From NCBI GenBank assembly GCA_049609065.1, contig JBMYYE010000059.1, positions 1 to 14,813 on the forward strand: a stretch of DNA of 14,813 nucleotides, in the 5' to 3' direction. The stretch is from JBMYYE01 sp049609065. GTDB lineage: Bacteria; Pseudomonadota; Alphaproteobacteria; Rhodobacterales; Rhodobacteraceae. This document shows, piece after piece, positions 12,923-14,813 of the stretch; position 1 is the first letter of the stretch, and each line of letters opens with the position of its first letter. The position numbers and the translations under genes are program-made. Below the pieces are notes generated by a model. It was not told the origin of the DNA and did no database searches. It saw only the letters and a list, made by a program, of their open reading frames with translations.

Positions 12923-14813
12923 ATGAACATCGCACGCTCTTCAATTGAAAAACCGCTGATCATTTGGTTGGTCATTCTTGGATGCTTCTTAGGTGGCTTG
13001 TGGGGGTTTACCGCCCTTGGTCGCCTTGAGGATCCCGCCTTCACCATCAAACAGGTTGTGGTTTCGACCCGCTACCCAGGTGCCACAGCAGAACAAGTCG
13101 CCACCGAAGTCACCGAACCCCTAGAATCGGCCATTCAAAAAATGGGTGAGGTCGACAAAATCACATCCATAAACCAACCTGGTCATTCCCTCATCACGGT
13201 TGAGGTTTTTTCAACCTTTGGCGGCGATGCGCTACCGCCGATTTGGACCAAGCTTCGAAACCGCGTTTCTGATGCAGCACGATTTTTACCCGAAGGCGTG
13301 GATCAGCCTTATGTAAACGATTCCTTTGGGGATGTGTTTGGCATCTACTATGCGATCACTGCCAGCGGATTTTCCGATGCGGATAAACACCAGCTGGCAA
13401 CATTTTTGCGCCGTGAACTCCTCACCGTAGAAGGTGTTGCAGATATCGATGTTATGGGTCTTCCGAATGAAGCAATTTTTGTCGAACCCAACATGGCCGT
13501 GGCGGCCAATCAAGGCATGTCCCCACAAGCCGTCGTAGGGGCCTTAGCCAAAGCAAACTCCGTTATTGATGCTGGGTCCATCACGGATGACACAGGCACA
13601 CGCACTATTATTCAAGCCCCTGAAGGATCAAATTCCGTTGATGCCATCGCATCCCTGACAATCGGATCACGTGGTGAGGTTATTAATCTTTTTGACATCG
13701 CAAATGTCTACCGCGCCCGTCAAGACAACCCAAACCTCATGGTGCGCTTTAACGGCAAAGATGCCTTTACGCTCGGGGTGGCTGGGCTTTCATCCGATAA
13801 CATTGTCGACATTGGCAAGCGCATAGATGCGCGCATTGCAGAACTGGACAACAAAATCCCCTATGGGGTTGAGCTCCATCCAATTTATCAGCAACACACA
13901 GTTGTTGACGAAGCCTCAAGCGCGTTTTTGGTCAATCTCGCCATGTCTGTTGCGATTGTTGTAATTGTGCTCGGGGCTTTTATGGGGTGGCGGGCCGCAA
14001 TTGTTGTGGGAACAACGCTTTTGCTAACCGTTGTCGGTACGCTTTTCTTCATGGCGCTCTTTTCGATTGAAATGGAACGTATTTCTCTGGGCGCGCTCAT
14101 TATTGCCATGGGGATGCTTGTTGATAACGCCATTGTGGTGGCGGAAGGCATGCAAATATCAATGCGCCGCGGCAATAACAGTCGCACAGCCGCAGATGAT
14201 GCCGCATCTAAAACACAGATCCCATTATTAGGGGCCACAGTTATTGGCATTATGGCCTTTGCAGGTATCGGGCTTTCGTCCGATGCAACGGGTGAGTTTC
14301 TCTTCTCACTGTTCGCCGTGATTGCAATTTCTCTCATGCTATCATGGGTGCTCGCCCTAACGGTTACACCACTTTTGGGGCATTATTTATTTAAGCAAGG
14401 CACAACCGATACCGCCGATGCCTATGGCGGATGGGTTTTTCGCACCTATGGAACAATATTGGAACGCGCGCTTGCCATGCGCTGGCTGGTCATCGCGGGG
14501 CTTGTTGCCATAACCATCACCTGTTTTGCAGGATTTGGATTGGTCAAGCAAGCCTTCTTCCCCGACAGCAATACCCCCATGTTCTTTGTCCATTACAAGC
14601 TCCCGCAAGGTACGGATATCGAAACCACGTCGGAGGATCTCCGGCAAATAGAAGCATGGCTTTCAAAGCGAGAAGAGGTGACATCCGTCGCCACATTCAT
14701 CGGGCAGGGCGCGTCTCGCTTTATGCTCACATATGAATCCGAAAAACCAAATCCGAGCTACGGACATTTAATCATTCAAACCAAAACGCTCGATCAAATT
14801 CCAAAGCTCCAAT
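12923..14813 (+). CDS. RND efflux transporter permease, N-terminal part (gene runs off the right edge)
   Basis: The frame is open from the ATG at 12923 to the window end, giving 630 codons of an expected 1,000 or more. It begins MNIARSSIEKPLIIWLVILGCFLGGLWGF, the first transmembrane helix of resistance-nodulation-division pumps. The periplasmic porter domain has EDPAFTIKQVVVSTRYPGATAEQVATEVTEPLE, typical of the HAE1/AcrB-like group. Helices follow at about 330-355 (SAFLVNLAMSVAIVVIVLGAF) and beyond. The fourth-helix motif GMLVDNAIVVAEG has Asp401 and Asn402 where AcrB has two Asp residues; the single-Asp form is common in the wider family, and Asp401 is the expected proton-relay residue. The second periplasmic loop begins near residue 550. 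Export substrate cannot be told. No outer-membrane factor gene is visible within the window. Confidence 0.95.
   Translation, partial: MNIARSSIEKPLIIWLVILGCFLGGLWGFTALGRLEDPAFTIKQVVVSTRYPGATAEQVATEVTEPLESAIQKMGEVDKITSINQPGHSLITVEVFSTFGGDALPPIWTKLRNRVSDAARFLPEGVDQPYVNDSFGDVFGIYYAITASGFSDADKHQLATFLRRELLTVEGVADIDVMGLPNEAIFVEPNMAVAANQGMSPQAVVGALAKANSVIDAGSITDDTGTRTIIQAPEGSNSVDAIASLTIGSRGEVINLFDIANVYRARQDNPNLMVRFNGKDAFTLGVAGLSSDNIVDIGKRIDARIAELDNKIPYGVELHPIYQQHTVVDEASSAFLVNLAMSVAIVVIVLGAFMGWRAAIVVGTTLLLTVVGTLFFMALFSIEMERISLGALIIAMGMLVDNAIVVAEGMQISMRRGNNSRTAADDAASKTQIPLLGATVIGIMAFAGIGLSSDATGEFLFSLFAVIAISLMLSWVLALTVTPLLGHYLFKQGTTDTADAYGGWVFRTYGTILERALAMRWLVIAGLVAITITCFAGFGLVKQAFFPDSNTPMFFVHYKLPQGTDIETTSEDLRQIEAWLSKREEVTSVATFIGQGASRFMLTYESEKPNPSYGHLIIQTKTLDQIPKLQ

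Noticed and set aside
13888..14337. Open frame of 149 codons on the minus strand
   Set aside because: It is antisense to the RND permease gene and is a low-complexity Ser/Thr/Ala/Ile product of the opposite strand of membrane-helix codons.

Overview
The window looks like chromosomal DNA from an alphaproteobacterium, most likely a marine Rhodobacteraceae (roseobacter-type) organism of moderate GC content. This rests on the protein families seen and on the heterotetrameric sarcosine oxidase cluster beside GlxA-, IclR- and LysR-type regulators. No taxonomic search could be run. No mobile element, tRNA, rRNA or CRISPR array was seen. Coding density is very high, and the longest stretch without a gene is about 120 bases.

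Left part (1-2300). The 5' end of an aldehyde dehydrogenase gene (minus strand) is divergent from a LysR-type regulator gene. The LysR gene overlaps the next gene, a GlxA-family (DJ-1/PfpI-like plus AraC) regulator. The shared upstream region holds a 12-bp perfect palindrome and a ladder of TTCA/TGAA half-sites.

Centre-left (2300-8266, minus strand). The genes read, in order of transcription, IclR-type regulator, soxB, soxD, soxA, soxG. SoxBDAG is the four-subunit sarcosine oxidase, which converts sarcosine to glycine and passes the methyl carbon to tetrahydrofolate. Its end converges on the GlxA-type regulator with only 3 bases between the two stop codons. The delta subunit (SoxD) lacks three of the four expected zinc-binding residues. 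A 21-bp-spaced direct repeat lies upstream of soxB, the sort of site an AraC-type activator uses.

Centre-right (8267-11299, plus strand). Divergent from the IclR gene are malate synthase G (glcB) and a type II (L-2-)haloacid dehalogenase. Two perfect inverted repeats sit between iclR and glcB. An 11-bp perfect inverted repeat sits just before the ribosome binding site of the dehalogenase gene. Malate synthase assimilates glyoxylate, so this block and the sox block together suggest use of methylated amines, glycine and C2 acids, with the IclR protein as a possible glyoxylate-type sensor. That link is inference.

Right part (11300-14813, plus strand). A MarR-type regulator, an RND periplasmic adaptor and an RND inner-membrane pump (cut by the window end) form a tight operon. 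Two perfect palindromes upstream look like MarR operators.

Nothing here is clearly a wholly new system. The most unusual points are the zinc-site-less SoxD and the set of well-formed, unassigned operator-like palindromes in front of almost every transcription unit.
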